This document shows positions 63,013 to 64,000 of a stretch of DNA of 64,000 nucleotides, one piece after another. The number at the start of each line of letters is the position of its first letter. Position 1 is the stretch's first letter. Where the stretch lies: positions 1 to 64,000 of the IMG/VR virus record IMGVR_UViG_3300017739_000004; one strand, written 5' to 3'. The translations under genes and the position numbers were made by a program. The DNA comes from a virus. The notes under the pieces are model-generated. The model was not told the origin of the DNA, searched no databases, and was given only the letters and a program-made list of their open reading frames with translations.

Positions 63013-64000
63013 TGACTCAATTAACAGCAACAGTTCCACCAATGGAGTGTCCCGATACACAGTTGCCAACCCCAGCTAATCTAGCAAATCTTTTTGGTAA
63101 TCTGATTACACAAGCCGAGAGAGGTGCGTTATCTGAAATTGCAGAAATACAAGAAGAAGCTCAAAAATTAAAAGAAAAAATAGAAAAGATACGAGAAGAT
63201 ATACTAAGTCCTTACGATCCTAAATTCAAAAGATTAGAAATACCTGAAAAAGAATATGAGATAATGATTACTAGATTAGTCAATGAATATAGTACTTATG
63301 TTCAGGCGAAGATGTTAGAGATTATTGCTGATCTTACAACAATAGAAATTAATGTCACTATATTAGGAGTAGAAGTAGATGCAATCAAATTTGCAATAGA
63401 CAGACCATATCGAGCAGAAATACTTGGACAAATAGATGTTGATAGTATGTATGATTTATTACCACCTGAATATCAAAGCTTTAAAGATAAATTTGATAGT
63501 GCAGATTTAAAAGGTAAAAAAATAAATGACTTTATTGAAACTAAAATAAAAGAATTTTTACAAGGTAATATTATTCAAGGATTAAAAGATTTAGAATTGA
63601 GTTTTACATTACCAACTGATCCAAGAGCTGCTATTCAATTAAAAATTCAAGAAATTAAAGATGATGCAAAGAAAGATATGAACGAAAAGATAGAAGATTT
63701 AAAAACAATTACAATTGGTGGTTATACATTAGAACAAATATTAGGTGGAGAGTTTGATGATAATGTAGAGATAACTGAATTTACTTTTGATAGACTAATT
63801 GATAAACTATTAGTTTTTGCACAAGACTATTGGAGTTATTTAGTAAAAGAAATGCTATCAAAAATAACAGATGCAATCAAAGATATACCTGGATTAGATA
63901 AGATAATAGAATTTTTAACATTTACATTCTGTGATTTCTTAACACTTATAGGATTTCCAAAGACAATTGACTTATCTGCATTCAATGGTATTACAGTAGT
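63012..64000 (+). CDS. Virion structural protein downstream of gp5, cut by window end
   Basis: The first 329 residues are visible and no stop is reached. An N-terminal helical and coiled-coil part (IAEIQEEAQKLKEKIEKIRE), then alternating helices, then a hydrophobic part near the visible end (FLTFTFCDFLTLIGFPKTID). It begins on the gp5 stop, so it is translated with the baseplate genes. Large proteins in this place in cyanophages are virion components. Confidence 0.6.
   Translation, partial: MTQLTATVPPMECPDTQLPTPANLANLFGNLITQAERGALSEIAEIQEEAQKLKEKIEKIREDILSPYDPKFKRLEIPEKEYEIMITRLVNEYSTYVQAKMLEIIADLTTIEINVTILGVEVDAIKFAIDRPYRAEILGQIDVDSMYDLLPPEYQSFKDKFDSADLKGKKINDFIETKIKEFLQGNIIQGLKDLELSFTLPTDPRAAIQLKIQEIKDDAKKDMNEKIEDLKTITIGGYTLEQILGGEFDDNVEITEFTFDRLIDKLLVFAQDYWSYLVKEMLSKITDAIKDIPGLDKIIEFLTFTFCDFLTLIGFPKTIDLSAFNGITV

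Noticed and set aside
1-64000. Frequent GTCAC/GTGAC pentamers inside genes
   Set aside because: They often coincide with Val-Thr codon pairs and I cannot count them against expectation; only the 11-bp-spaced copies at promoters are reported.
1-64000. CRISPR array, integrase or insertion sequence
   Set aside because: No regularly spaced direct repeats with unique spacers, no recombinase or transposase motif was seen.

Overview
The window is part of the genome of a lytic, AT-rich, T4-like myovirus. No integrase, attachment site, insertion sequence, rRNA or CRISPR array was seen. Recognisable T4-family genes include gp42 (dCMP hydroxymethylase), a T4 alpha-glucosyltransferase homologue, uvsX, gp41, nrdA/nrdB, glutaredoxin, rnh, a DenV-like glycosylase, T4-type lysozyme, gp33-gp59-gp32, a gp19-fold protein, gp26, gp4, gp48/54, gp53, gp27 and gp5. 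The gene style is that of marine T4-like phages: AT-rich, with many tiny overlapping genes and families shared with cyanophages. A phage-borne ribosomal protein bS21 plus csgF/csgG homologues point to a phage of a small-genome heterotroph such as SAR11 (Pelagibacter); no photosynthesis genes are visible. The host is an inference, and another AT-rich marine proteobacterium such as a methylophilid remains possible.

Layout. 1-10.8 kb: nucleotide and DNA-modification genes (tRNA-Ala, SNase-like nuclease, Nmad1, gp42, MazG-like, dCMP deaminase), a sugar/DNA-modification cassette (Agt-like glycosyltransferase, HAD phosphatase, nucleotidyltransferase-kinase fusion, C5-cytosine methyltransferase), then bS21, uvsX and gp41. 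10.8-11.9 kb: small early genes. 11.9-23.8 kb: about twenty late genes, most beginning with a short peptide like the capsid-targeting sequence of T4 internal head proteins; several carry enzyme domains (PAP2 phosphatase, ligase-fold nucleotidyltransferase, NMNAT-like, possible PD-(D/E)XK nuclease). 24.0-25.1 kb: overlapping spanin genes. 25.2-30.2 kb: nrdA, nrdB, cytochrome c, DoxX-like protein, glutaredoxin and a GIY-YIG-like nuclease. 30.2-34 kb: rnh, DenV-like and a PD-(D/E)XK exonuclease. 34-40.3 kb: another capsid-targeted enzyme (HAD), small proteins, two fibre-like proteins (one ending in a Hint domain), lysozyme, and IscU plus A-type Fe-S carrier.

40.3-47 kb is an unusual block: two membrane/coiled-coil proteins, CsgF, CsgG, two curlin-repeat proteins flanking a FecR-domain protein, and a CHASE2-adenylate cyclase, all co-directional behind a T4-late-type promoter. 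47-50.9 kb holds small early genes behind host-type promoters. 51-54 kb holds gp33, gp59 and gp32, ending at a strong terminator. 54.1-59.2 kb is a minus-strand tail cluster that includes a probable programmed -1 frameshift at the end of gp26. 59.3-64 kb is the divergent baseplate cluster (gp48/54, gp53, gp27, gp5 and a gene cut by the window end).

Two promoter classes are visible. One is a near-identical family of sigma70-type promoters (TTGACA or TTTACA, 17-bp spacer, extended -10 TGnTATAAT), many placed so that the start codon lies at or next to the predicted transcript start. The other is T4-late-type TATAAATA boxes before virion genes and the curli block. Three early promoters also carry TGTCACA repeats with about 11-bp period upstream of the -35. 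The genome therefore appears to combine hydroxymethylcytosine DNA chemistry with a self-made activated sugar, a large injected protein cargo, and a curli-type secretion module.
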